Shown one piece after another: positions 44,600-52,489 of a DNA stretch of 64,000 bases (position 1 is the first letter of the stretch; every line of letters begins with the position of its first letter). This stretch comes from [Clostridium] saccharolyticum WM1 (GTDB lineage Bacteria; Bacillota; Clostridia; Lachnospirales; Lachnospiraceae). Location: positions 3,744,501 through 3,808,500 of the forward strand of contig NC_014376.1 in NCBI RefSeq assembly GCF_000144625.1, given 5' to 3'. The notes below the pieces were generated by a model. That model had not been told where the DNA came from. It did no database searches and worked only from the letters and a program-made list of their open reading frames with translations. Position numbers and translations under genes: made by a program.

Positions 44600-44775
44600 A
44601 AGGTCTGTCCCTCCTTGATTTCTAAACTTGTTTTTCCTTGTTCCAAAAGTTTTTCCAGCCTCCCGATTTCTTCCTCGGTGGCAGAGCGAATATGGGGTTT
44701 TTCACAGGAAGGGCATTCCTTTACCTCTCCTGCTCGGTAGAATAAAAAGCCGCAGTCCTCGCAGGCGTAGGTCAT
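44596..44775 (-). CDS. small zinc-ribbon protein
   Basis: A 59-residue protein with a rubredoxin-like CEDCGFLFY and CPSCEKP pair, four Cys spaced for one zinc or iron, then a charged helix. The ATG at 44775 follows GGAGGG; the open frame extends further upstream without an SD. Its stop overlaps the SLH2 start, so SLH2 translation is probably coupled to it. The role is unknown; rubredoxin-like folds of this length are often regulatory or structural. Confidence 0.7.
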   Translation of the reverse strand: MTYACEDCGFLFYRAGEVKECPSCEKPHIRSATEEEIGRLEKLLEQGKTSLEIKEGQTL

Positions 44776-44812
44776 GTCATGCCCTCCTTCCGCATAGACA
44801 AGTTGATTTTCT

Positions 44813-45721
44813 TCAAATCCCAAGGAGCTGCTTTTTCTTTGCCTCAAACTCCTGCTGGGAAATCACACCGTCCTCCATGAGCGCCTTGTATTTTTTGATT
44901 TCTTCAATGGCATCAGCAGGCGGAGCCATGTTGGTCTGTAACACCCCCATTCCCACCATACCGGGGCCAATAGATTGCTCGGCTGCGTCGGGAAAAGCCA
45001 CCATCCTGAGTGCAGCCACCAGCTTTTCAATTTCTTCTATGCTTTGCTGGTAGGAGCGGAGGTAGTTGTTCACATCCGGGAGGGTGTTATTAAACCGGGG
45101 ACCGTCCATATCACATTTGAGCACCGTCCAGTAGGAGTGGTCGAAATGCAGCTCCACGTGAAACGCCTGAAAGGGTTCAGGAATATCAAAATACTGCACC
45201 GGTGTGGAGTTATTTACCTTGCCGTCGTCCAGCCTGTCAAGGGTTCGTGCCATCCGCTTGCTCGCTGCAATCTGTGCGATTTGCGGCGCCATCGCCATAG
45301 CCCGCTCGGTTACGGTGCTGGTATAACGGCGTATGCCTGCCGCTGAACCCTCAAACAGAGGGGTACTGTCCTCCCTGATGGTAAAGGATTTCAATTGCCT
45401 TCCTTCAAACACGGTTTTATCCGGGTTTTTGCTCATACAGAACAGCTTGTTCTGGTAATCAAAGATGATTTTGGTATCCCAAAGGCCGAAGTCAATCCGC
45501 TCAGAAACCACGAACTGGCCTTTCAGTATTTGGTTTTGATCGTAGAATGCCAGATACTCCCGAAAGCCCTGCATTGTCAGATTGCTTTCCTTGTCGGCGT
45601 CCATATCAATCTTGTTATAACAGTTGTTACAAATATATTCGCCCTCAATTTTCGATGGCAGAATCAGTGGAATCTTGCCGCCGCAGATGGGGCAAGGGGG
45701 TTTTTTAGAAAATAGACCCAT
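44813..45721 (-). CDS. zinc-ribbon and SHOCT domain protein (DUF4428-like)
   Basis: A 302-residue cytoplasmic protein. The N-terminus has a four-Cys zinc ribbon (PPCPICGGKIP and ICNNCYNK), followed by a beta-rich middle with WDTKIIFDYQNKLF, and the C-terminus is a SHOCT helix pair (EIKKYKALMEDGVISQQEFE, ending KKKQLLGI). Proteins of this build are common in Clostridia next to LemA and DUF2207 proteins and may act in membrane stress or oligomerisation, but the function is unknown. The start at 45721 is chosen among adjacent Met codons by SD spacing. Confidence 0.82.
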   Translation of the reverse strand: MGLFSKKPPCPICGGKIPLILPSKIEGEYICNNCYNKIDMDADKESNLTMQGFREYLAFYDQNQILKGQFVVSERIDFGLWDTKIIFDYQNKLFCMSKNPDKTVFEGRQLKSFTIREDSTPLFEGSAAGIRRYTSTVTERAMAMAPQIAQIAASKRMARTLDRLDDGKVNNSTPVQYFDIPEPFQAFHVELHFDHSYWTVLKCDMDGPRFNNTLPDVNNYLRSYQQSIEEIEKLVAALRMVAFPDAAEQSIGPGMVGMGVLQTNMAPPADAIEEIKKYKALMEDGVISQQEFEAKKKQLLGI

Positions 45722-45745
45722 CATCATTTCCTCCATTTGTTCTCA

Positions 45746-47431
45746 TTATCTTGTTCCTCCGCCCGAACCGCCGCCGATAGAGCCGCAGCCTCCGCCAAGG
45801 GAAGCAAATCCGCCGCCTCCGCCGCTGCGCTTTTCCTGCTCACGCTGTTCCTCAGTGTTCTTCATACTGCTGTAAAGCAAGTAGTGGTAGGAATAGGCGG
45901 TCGCCATACTTTGACTATAATCGGTCAGCTCGGCAGAAATTTGTGGGTACAGCTCTTTCATCTGCTCCGCCACCTGATCGGCGATACCAAAGAGCATGGC
46001 ATAGGTCAAAAGCTCCCGCCAAATCGGCATTTCCTTGACACCTCGTTCGGCAATCAATGAAAAATCCGTCAAATACCGTTTCAGCCCCATCAGCTCGCCC
46101 AGCTCCTGCTCCCCGGCAGGGGTCAGGTCGGTGAGCTTTACCGGTGTATTCCACCGTTTCAGACAATGCTTTTGGTTCAAATAGGTTCTGCCCGCACTGT
46201 CGCATTTCTGTATGTAGGTACGCAGCAGCTTGTCGTTTTGACTTACAAAGCGTTCCAGCTCCTTTGCCTGCAAAGTGGAATCCGAACCGGCCGCGCTTTC
46301 GAGCACCGTATAAAGGTACTCGTCATATTCGTTCATACTGCTATGATTGCTGCCCACCAGCCGCAGGCTCACTGTTTCGCGGGTTTGTCCCATCAAACCG
46401 ATCTGCTGCGTTTCCACGGGGGACAGGCAGCCAAGCTGAATCAGCCGCAGCATTCCTGTGGAAAGAATCGCACCGTCCTCACACACATCAAACATCCGTC
46501 CCAGCGCATAGGTGGCACTCAGATTGCCGTCGTTGGGAATGTCCCTGAAATACCCGAACCGCTCTGCAAATCGTTGCCTTTTTTTCTCCGCACGTTTCTT
46601 TTTTATTCTGAAAGACCAAATCATCAACCCGATGGGAAGTCCCATGGACAAAAGCATCGTGACAATCGCTTCAAATGTGGATACTTCTTCGCCGGTATCA
46701 TCGTAATCGCTGCCTGAAAAGGCAGTTTCTTTTACTTCCTCAAAGCTGCCCTGTTCTTGCCGTGAGGGGTACAGGATTCCTTTCTCCAGAGAAAACAGTA
46801 CCGCCACATGGTTTTCGGGAGCAATGGGGCTTTCCGTGTAGGCCAGAATAGCGCCGTCTGAAAATTCCACCTGTCCGTCATAGCCGAATCCCCATACTGC
46901 GGCGTTTTCCTCGGTTATGGGCGTACCGTCCGCCAATCGGATTTCCACCTTCACATCGGTGGGGATGGTGTTCATGCCGTCATTGACAAATTGAAAATTG
47001 ACTCCATCCCTGTCGCTGTAACCGCCCACTGCATTGCCCAGCTTGTATTCAATGGCATAGCGGTTTTGCCCATACCGGCTGATGCCAAAGCAAATTTCAT
47101 ACCCGCTGTCCGTATCATGGATGCCGCATTTTCTCGCCTTTTCTTCAAAGCTCCAATCAATATTCCAATCCGGCACGGTTTCATAAGCACCGTTTTGGTC
47201 GGAGACTGTAAGCTGGCTGATAGTCAGATAATCAGGTGCGTTCATGGGAATGTAGCTTTCGGTTCCCTCGTTAAAATTTCCCTCCCATACCTGTGTCACA
47301 TACATGGAGCCGTCCTCGTAAATGACCGCCTGTATATCCATGGTATTGACTTGATTTGCCGCAAAAGCCGGGAAAGGGAGGGCAAATAATAAGGCAAAGC
47401 ATAGAATCAGTCCGCTTACTTTTTTGCGCAT
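45746..47431 (-). CDS. DUF2207 family membrane protein
   Basis: A 561-residue membrane protein with a signal peptide (ending PAFAA), an extracytoplasmic DUF2207 domain (TYPE segment YEDGSMYVTQVWEGNF), one transmembrane helix near residue 265 (MLLSMGLPIGLMIWSF), a cytoplasmic winged-helix-like region and a Gly-rich tail of GGGSGGG type. DUF2207 proteins regularly sit next to LemA, as here, where the two genes overlap at the start; their role is unresolved. Start 47431 follows GAGGT. Confidence 0.85.
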   Translation of the reverse strand: MRKKVSGLILCFALLFALPFPAFAANQVNTMDIQAVIYEDGSMYVTQVWEGNFNEGTESYIPMNAPDYLTISQLTVSDQNGAYETVPDWNIDWSFEEKARKCGIHDTDSGYEICFGISRYGQNRYAIEYKLGNAVGGYSDRDGVNFQFVNDGMNTIPTDVKVEIRLADGTPITEENAAVWGFGYDGQVEFSDGAILAYTESPIAPENHVAVLFSLEKGILYPSRQEQGSFEEVKETAFSGSDYDDTGEEVSTFEAIVTMLLSMGLPIGLMIWSFRIKKKRAEKKRQRFAERFGYFRDIPNDGNLSATYALGRMFDVCEDGAILSTGMLRLIQLGCLSPVETQQIGLMGQTRETVSLRLVGSNHSSMNEYDEYLYTVLESAAGSDSTLQAKELERFVSQNDKLLRTYIQKCDSAGRTYLNQKHCLKRWNTPVKLTDLTPAGEQELGELMGLKRYLTDFSLIAERGVKEMPIWRELLTYAMLFGIADQVAEQMKELYPQISAELTDYSQSMATAYSYHYLLYSSMKNTEEQREQEKRSGGGGGFASLGGGCGSIGGGSGGGTR

Positions 47432-47439
47432 CGGGCACC

Positions 47440-47994
47440 TCATTTCATGCTGGGCATATCCGCCTTATCAGCCTGCTCCACAAGATACTCTCTTTGCCCA
47501 AAACCCAGCATCCCGGCGACCATGGAGACCGGAAACATTCGGATTTCACGGTTCAGCTTTGTTACACTGTCGTTGTAGATCAGACGGCTGGTGCGCACCA
47601 TATTTTCAAAGGTCTGCACCGCATCCATGGTTTTGATATAGCTTTGATTGGCTTTCAGGTCAGGATACTGCTCCGTTACCATGGCAATCCTGCCAAGGGC
47701 TTCAGAAATAACCCCTTCCTGACGCATCACATCATCCGGCGTGGATTTTGCCGTGATGACGCTTCTTCTGGATTTGATAGTTTCAATCAGCGTTTCGCTT
47801 TCGTGCTTGGCGTAGCCCTTTGTCAAATCCAAAAGGGCCGTCAGCGCATCAAAGCGGCTGGAAAGCTGCACCCCGATCTGGCTCATGGCATTACTGATAT
47901 TCTCATCCAGCACCACCAGTCTGCGCTGGGTGGAGATGATCCATAGAACAATGACCGCAGCAATTACGGCGATTGTGATGAAAGTTGGCAGCAT
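47440..47994 (-). CDS. lemA: LemA family protein
   Basis: A 184-residue membrane-anchored helical protein. An N-terminal transmembrane helix (FITIAVIAAVIVLWI) is followed by the LemA core (RRLVVLDENISNAMSQIGVQ, LSSRFDALTALLDLTKGYA) and the conserved IYNDSVTKLNREIRMFP near the C-terminus. LemA proteins form rings and are linked with membrane or phage-shock type responses. The ATG at 47994 has AAGGAGG 8 bases upstream. Confidence 0.93.
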   Translation of the reverse strand: MLPTFITIAVIAAVIVLWIISTQRRLVVLDENISNAMSQIGVQLSSRFDALTALLDLTKGYAKHESETLIETIKSRRSVITAKSTPDDVMRQEGVISEALGRIAMVTEQYPDLKANQSYIKTMDAVQTFENMVRTSRLIYNDSVTKLNREIRMFPVSMVAGMLGFGQREYLVEQADKADMPSMK

Positions 47995-48012
47995 AGTCAT
48001 TTCCTCCTTTTT

Positions 48013-48049
48013 GCAAAAGCGGATGCGGGTGTTCCGCATCCGCTTTTGC
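48013..48049 (-). promoter_or_regulatory. perfect 16-bp hairpin between lipoprotein and lemA genes
   Basis: GCAAAAGCGGATGCGG and CCGCATCCGCTTTTGC form a 16-bp stem with a 5-base loop, directly before the lemA SD and without a T-run on the minus strand. It is likely an mRNA processing or stability element that sets differing levels in the operon. Confidence 0.6.
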
Positions 48050-48096
48050 CATGAGATTATTTTTTTATGTTTTATCCATTTGATAAAACGCAATGA

Positions 48097-48519
48097 TTAG
48101 TTGCTGTAGGGCTCGCTGTACTTAGTGACTAAGTTGGGCATTTCGTCCAGCATTGCCTGATACTGTTCTATAACGGCGTCAATATCCTCTGTGCTGGTGT
48201 CTCCGTATCCGTCAAGTTCTCCAAGTCCAACCCTTGCGGAGTCCATAATAGCATATACCGCGTTCAGCTCCTGAACCGCCAGCTCGTCTTGATCCCAGCC
48301 GTTTGCCGTGGCCGCTGCCGCCGCTTCTTCGTACAGCGGACCCATCTTCGCCATGATGTCTACAATTGCCGTTGCCTGCTCGGGGGTTACATTGTCTTTC
48401 CGTTCCGCAGCGGCGGGGGTGGATTCCGGTGTGGATGCAGGGGGTTCGGCATTGCCGCCGCAGGCTGCAAGGCTCAGTGTCATGGCAAGCGCCATCATAA
48501 GTACCAGTAACTTTTTCAT
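48097..48519 (-). CDS. small secreted lipoprotein B
   Basis: A 140-residue lipoprotein: signal peptide MKKLLVLMMALAMTLSLAAC with lipobox LSLAAC, a Pro/Thr/Glu linker, then an acidic helical domain of about 100 residues. It has no recognised family. It is a paralogue of the next gene upstream, sharing 20 of the first 23 residues; the mature domains are divergent. The SD GGAGG precedes the ATG. It is second in the eight-gene SLH2 operon. Confidence 0.8.
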   Translation of the reverse strand: MKKLLVLMMALAMTLSLAACGGNAEPPASTPESTPAAAERKDNVTPEQATAIVDIMAKMGPLYEEAAAAATANGWDQDELAVQELNAVYAIMDSARVGLGELDGYGDTSTEDIDAVIEQYQAMLDEMPNLVTKYSEPYSN

Positions 48520-48569
48520 TATAAATTCCTCCATTTTCTTTCGTTTAATTTTGTGGTGTTCAGGGAATA

Positions 48570-48974
48570 TCAATGGCCGATTTCTTCTAAAGCGGCACCG
48601 GCTTCAGCGATGAATGAACGGCCTACCTCAATGGCTACTGTCAAGGCGCCCATAATCTCAGGCGTGAGCGTTTCAGGACTGGCAAAGTATTCGTCCGCCT
48701 TGATAATTTCACTGGAAAGGTCATTCATAGCAGTGACAAGCTCTTCATTTTCCAGAAGTTCAGGGCTTGCATTTACCCTGTCAGCAATTGCATCAAATTC
48801 CTCTGCCATGCTCATAAAATCCTGCGCAAGTGCTTGTTGCTCTGCTGTAAATTCCGTTTTCTCGACTTGTGTGGGTGTGGAAGGAGACTCTGCGGGAGCA
48901 GCATTGTTTCCTCCGCAGGCTGCAAGGCTCAGCGTCATGGCAAGCGCCATGATAAGTACCAGTAACCTTTTCAT
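48570..48974 (-). CDS. small secreted lipoprotein A
   Basis: A 134-residue lipoprotein: signal peptide MKRLLVLIMALAMTLSLAAC, a linker rich in Pro, Ser and Thr, then a helical domain beginning FTAEQQALAQDFMSMAEEFD. It is first in the operon that ends with SLH2 and lies 90 bases downstream of a pair of direct repeats and a GATAGA-type -10. Function unknown; with its twin it may be a surface partner or inhibitor. Confidence 0.8.
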   Translation of the reverse strand: MKRLLVLIMALAMTLSLAACGGNNAAPAESPSTPTQVEKTEFTAEQQALAQDFMSMAEEFDAIADRVNASPELLENEELVTAMNDLSSEIIKADEYFASPETLTPEIMGALTVAIEVGRSFIAEAGAALEEIGH

Positions 48975-49064
48975 TTCTAAATCCTCCGTTTTCTGTTGGG
49001 TTGTATCGGGCAAAGTCCCATGCGTTCACTCTATCAAAACCCTGCCACAGAAAACCGTCTGCTG

Positions 49065-49106
49065 CATGAAACATGATTTTTTCGACATGAAACATGATTT
49101 TGGAGG
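49065..49106 (-). promoter_or_regulatory. 21-bp direct repeats, probable LytTR operator of the SLH2 operon
   Basis: Two adjacent 21-bp units share CATGAAACATGATTTT (49065-49085 and 49086-49106). The same block, with only T/C changes, lies at 51238-51279. A shared TTTTGATAGAGTGAACG follows closer to the gene and serves as -10. The regulator encoded at 51.8 kb is the likely binder. Confidence 0.6.
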
Positions 49107-49146
49107 TTGGTTTGTAAAGTGTAAGTGTAAAGTGTAGGCGGTGCAA

Positions 49147-51150
49147 TTAGTCCTCCGTGTACGGCGACACATCAGGCTCGATCCACGCCTTACTGTCACG
49201 CCAGTCCACATCGAAGTCAAACAGCTTTGCGATGTCCCGCAGTTTGATATAGTTGTTACCCCCGATGGTGTAGGCGGTCAGCCCCGTCACTGCTGCGCCG
49301 GTGTCACCCCATACGAAGCCTGTGGTGCTTAGTGTCGCACTTTTACCGTCTTTGCCGATTGCAGTAAGCTCGCCGCTCGTCTTGGTGTACGCCGCATGGT
49401 TATACAGCTTCGCCTTGCCGTCCTCCCAGCGCACTTCAAAGCGTGTTTTCAGGAGTGCGCCCACATCCCGGAGTTTAACGTAGTTGTTGCCGCCGATGCT
49501 GTATGCGGGCAGCGCAGCCTCCGCACCGTTTAACATAAACTTAGTGTTGGTAGGCGTTGCCGTAACGGTGTTGATGGGTGTCGGTGCCGGAGCAGGTGTC
49601 TGTCCGGGCGTCCCCCCGGAAGACTTCAGGTTCCGCGGCGGCACGGCCAACCGAAGAATCTCTACTTTGTCTCTCACGCCGCTTACTTCACCTAACCTCA
49701 CATTTTCTTTTTCTTCCCACCAGATGGTTTTATATTGGAGGGTCGCTGCCTGCTCCCATGTAATTTTTGCGTTGGCGCTCGTGTCGCCACCGATGGCAAA
49801 GCTCCTGATGGTGTCCTTGGTAAAGGGAGCCACCTTGCGGCTAACCTGGCCTTTGTTATAGTCCATGAGTTTGATCAGGTACGATGTAAATTCCCCATAG
49901 GTGGGATTCGTGCTCCAATTCATATTGGGATTGGTAAAGACCCGCCAGCCGTAACACTGATCTATAGCGGCTTGTCCGTGGGTTGTGATTCTTTCGTTAG
50001 TCCATTTCACCGGGCTCTCTTCAGGATAGTATTTACTTAAATTATTGAACACACCAGAGAAGAGTTGTGCCATTTCCGTGTTGCTAACGGGTACTCCCCA
50101 GTCCTCAAAACGCACGTTAGAAACATTCGCAACAAGTTGAGTTAGGGTAACCCTCGCACCGTCCTTATAGCTTTTTTCAGGAGTGAACACCATCATTTTG
50201 GGGTTCTCGGAGGGGCGCATTACAACATTAGCCGCCACAGCACTATCCTTGATTTCTATCTGCCATAAATAAGGCTTATCCACAGCCGCCACCTGTGTCT
50301 CGCCCGCACTCACTTTTGTCAGTCTGGCAGCCCACATATAATACGCCTTACCTTCATAGTTTACCTTTGCCCAGTCGCCCTTGAGCTCGGTCACTTCCAG
50401 AATGGTGCCTGTCGGAAGCTCCCCGACAATGTCGCCATCCGGCTTTGATCGGTAGACCGGGTTCGTACCGACCTTATACATCGCTCTGTCATCAATTTCG
50501 CCCGCAACTCCCAGATAACGTCCATCCGCCATCTTTATGGTTATTTCAGCCGTGTTAGCGTCTACAATGCGCTTTTTTTCAACATAGAATTTCGTGTCTC
50601 TGCCTCCTGTGCGCAGCACCGCGTTGCCTGCGGCGTCGATATTGATAAAAGTGTCATCTCCAGCGCCATACCACAAACCGGCGGCACCAGAGGCTATGGA
50701 GCCAAGGCGGATGCTGTACCAGCCGTTGTCTATCGCATCATACAGTTTATGAGTAGTCTCAGTTGGTGCGGGCGCCGTCTTCTCAGGGGCAACATATTCG
50801 CCGGTGACGGTGACGGTATATTTTCCCACGATTTGGCTTGTTTTTTCGCCCGGAGCAGTCCACCGCAGGGTAATCTCCTGCTTTCCTGCGATGTACGCAA
50901 ATACCGTACCTTGATTGAGCGTCACATTGCCGGAGTTTCTGAAACTGATTTCGTCAGAGATGTCCTTTTTTTCGCCGCCTATCGTGACCACCGCTTTAAT
51001 CCCGGTTCGGTCAAATCCCTCGCCAACCGTATATTCGGTCTTTGCGGGGTAAGACAGTATGGTCACAGCTTCCGCCGCAAACGCCGTTGTCGGCAGTAAG
51101 GTAAGCGCCATACACAGAGTGAGCAGTATGCCCATAAATTGCTTTTTCAT
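49147..51150 (-). CDS. secreted protein with Ig-like, SH3 and copper-amine-oxidase-N-like domains
   Basis: A 667-residue exported protein. Signal peptide (cleavage after AFA), a bacterial Ig-like Big_3 domain (YTVGEGFDRTGIKAVVTIGG), a ricin-like or beta-trefoil-like segment, an SH3b domain (LPTGTILEVTELKGDWAKVN), a long unassigned region with WEEKENVRLGE, and two C-terminal stalk repeats of the copper amine oxidase N type (YSIGGNNYVKLRDVGALL and YTIGGNNYIKLRDIAKLF). It is probably a wall-associated protein. It has its own operator-promoter region, almost identical to that of the lipoprotein operon downstream, so the two are co-regulated. Confidence 0.88.
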   Translation of the reverse strand: MKKQFMGILLTLCMALTLLPTTAFAAEAVTILSYPAKTEYTVGEGFDRTGIKAVVTIGGEKKDISDEISFRNSGNVTLNQGTVFAYIAGKQEITLRWTAPGEKTSQIVGKYTVTVTGEYVAPEKTAPAPTETTHKLYDAIDNGWYSIRLGSIASGAAGLWYGAGDDTFINIDAAGNAVLRTGGRDTKFYVEKKRIVDANTAEITIKMADGRYLGVAGEIDDRAMYKVGTNPVYRSKPDGDIVGELPTGTILEVTELKGDWAKVNYEGKAYYMWAARLTKVSAGETQVAAVDKPYLWQIEIKDSAVAANVVMRPSENPKMMVFTPEKSYKDGARVTLTQLVANVSNVRFEDWGVPVSNTEMAQLFSGVFNNLSKYYPEESPVKWTNERITTHGQAAIDQCYGWRVFTNPNMNWSTNPTYGEFTSYLIKLMDYNKGQVSRKVAPFTKDTIRSFAIGGDTSANAKITWEQAATLQYKTIWWEEKENVRLGEVSGVRDKVEILRLAVPPRNLKSSGGTPGQTPAPAPTPINTVTATPTNTKFMLNGAEAALPAYSIGGNNYVKLRDVGALLKTRFEVRWEDGKAKLYNHAAYTKTSGELTAIGKDGKSATLSTTGFVWGDTGAAVTGLTAYTIGGNNYIKLRDIAKLFDFDVDWRDSKAWIEPDVSPYTED

Positions 51151-51237
51151 AGTTTTTCCTCCTTTTTGATTGAACGAAATAACATTTATTTATCCACGTT
51201 CAATCTATCAGAAATCTTTCTGCAAAACCGTCCGCTG

Positions 51238-51279
51238 CATGAAATATGATTTTTTCGACATGAAATATGATTTTGGAGG
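51238..51279 (-). promoter_or_regulatory. 21-bp direct repeats, probable LytTR operator of the secreted protein gene
   Basis: Units at 51238-51258 and 51259-51279 share CATGAAATATGATTTT. The -10 region TTCTGATAGATTGAACG follows about 30 bases nearer the gene. The block matches that at 49065-49106 over nearly 60 bases including flanks (AAAACCGTCnGCTGCATG). Confidence 0.6.
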
Positions 51280-51363
51280 AAAGTAGGCTCCTGTCTTTTT
51301 TGCTTTTAGATGTAAAAAAACACAATATCACACGAAAATCGATGAGTACGCACGATTTTTATC

Positions 51364-51392
51364 TTGTTTTTACCATGATTTGATGATATACT
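51364..51392 (+). promoter_or_regulatory. promoter of the plus-strand HTH-LytTR-kinase set
   Basis: TTGTTT (51364-51369), a 17-base spacer, TATACT (51387-51392). CGAAAATCG just upstream and CGATTTTCG just downstream are inverted copies that could bind the HTH protein encoded next. Confidence 0.7.
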
Positions 51393-51448
51393 GTAATCCA
51401 TTACTTGTATAAACGATTTTCGACTTTTAGAGGGACGTGAGGCGTGTT

Positions 51449-51739
51449 ATGGGTGTCAGTTATAACAAATTATTCAAACTGATGATCGACAAAAAAATAA
51501 GAAAAGGCGAGCTATGCAGGGCGGCGGGCATCAGCAGCGGTTCGCTTCTGAAAATATCAAAAGATGAAAACATATACGTTGATATTTTGGTTCGGATATG
51601 CGGTGTTTTGGGCTGCGATTTCGGCGACATCATGGAGTATGTTCCTGATGAAAATTCCGTTATAAAATCTGAACCCGGTAATCGGCAACGACCCGATTTG
51701 CAGGAGGGAGAGCCTGCGAGAGTATCCGAAGAAGTCTAA
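51449..51739 (+). CDS. Cro/CI-type helix-turn-helix protein (HTH_26)
   Basis: A 96-residue XRE-family DNA-binding protein: YNKLFKLMIDKKIRKGELC, the HTH ISSGSLLKISKDENIYVDIL, then a VRICGVLGCDFGDIMEYVP tail typical of HTH_26 proteins in conjugative elements. The ATG at 51449 is preferred over a GTG four codons earlier on SD spacing. It is first in a set with a LytTR regulator and GHKL kinase, mirroring the HTH gene at 38.5 kb (which is of a different HTH class). Confidence 0.87.
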   Translation: MGVSYNKLFKLMIDKKIRKGELCRAAGISSGSLLKISKDENIYVDILVRICGVLGCDFGDIMEYVPDENSVIKSEPGNRQRPDLQEGEPARVSEEV

Positions 51740-51759
51740 TAGAACATGGAGGGGTGTTT

Positions 51760-52488
51760 ATGCTGCAAATTGCGGTCTGTGACGACAATATTGACGAGCT
51801 ATCCAATATGGTACAGCTGATAGACCTGTATCGAACATCAAGACATCTAAACTGTGAACACGCCGTATTTCCAAACGGATTTGAATTGATTTCGGCCTTG
51901 GAAAAAGGAAAGCGGTTTGATATATACTGTCTGGATATTATGATGCCGGGCTTTACCGGCATTGATGCGGCAAAGGAAATTCGCACCTTTGACAAAACCG
52001 CCCCGATTTTATTCTTTACCTCATCGCCTGAGTTTGCTTTGGAAAGCTATTCGGTGAAGGCTATCAACTATGTACTCAAGCCAATTTCAAAGGAGAAACT
52101 ATTCTTCACCTTTGATGAGCTGCTGGAGCAGATTAAAATGGAAAAGGATGAGGATGCGGTTATCATAAAGAGCAATGAGGGTATTCAAAAAATATTGATC
52201 TCCAATTTGATCTTTACCGAGGTCATCGGCAGAAACGTGCTCTATCATCTTCGCTCCGGTAAGGTCATCGAATGTACGGAAGCCTTTTCCCCTGTCTGCG
52301 ATAATCTGATGAAATATGGGTGTTTTATGAAGCCCCACCGCTCCTATCTTGTGAATATGCAGTATGTGGATACTATTGAAAACCATCAGATCACCTTGCA
52401 GACCCTTTCCTCTGTTCCTATTGCACAGGGCAAGGCAAAGGAGATGAAGCAGCAATATCTGAATTATCAAATGGAGGGGGGCGCTTAA
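51760..52488 (+). CDS. LytTR-family response regulator
   Basis: A 242-residue regulator: receiver with AVCDDN, the phospho-Asp in IYCLDIMMPGFTG and NYVLKPISKEK, and a LytTR domain (VIGRNVLYHLRSGKVIECTE, YGCFMKPHRSYLVNMQYV). It is the likely activator of the two repeat-bearing promoters at 49.1 and 51.2 kb. ATG at 51760 follows GGAGGGG; a GTG two codons earlier is possible. It overlaps closely with the kinase gene (1-base gap). Confidence 0.94.
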   Translation: MLQIAVCDDNIDELSNMVQLIDLYRTSRHLNCEHAVFPNGFELISALEKGKRFDIYCLDIMMPGFTGIDAAKEIRTFDKTAPILFFTSSPEFALESYSVKAINYVLKPISKEKLFFTFDELLEQIKMEKDEDAVIIKSNEGIQKILISNLIFTEVIGRNVLYHLRSGKVIECTEAFSPVCDNLMKYGCFMKPHRSYLVNMQYVDTIENHQITLQTLSSVPIAQGKAKEMKQQYLNYQMEGGA

Positions 52489-52489
52489 A

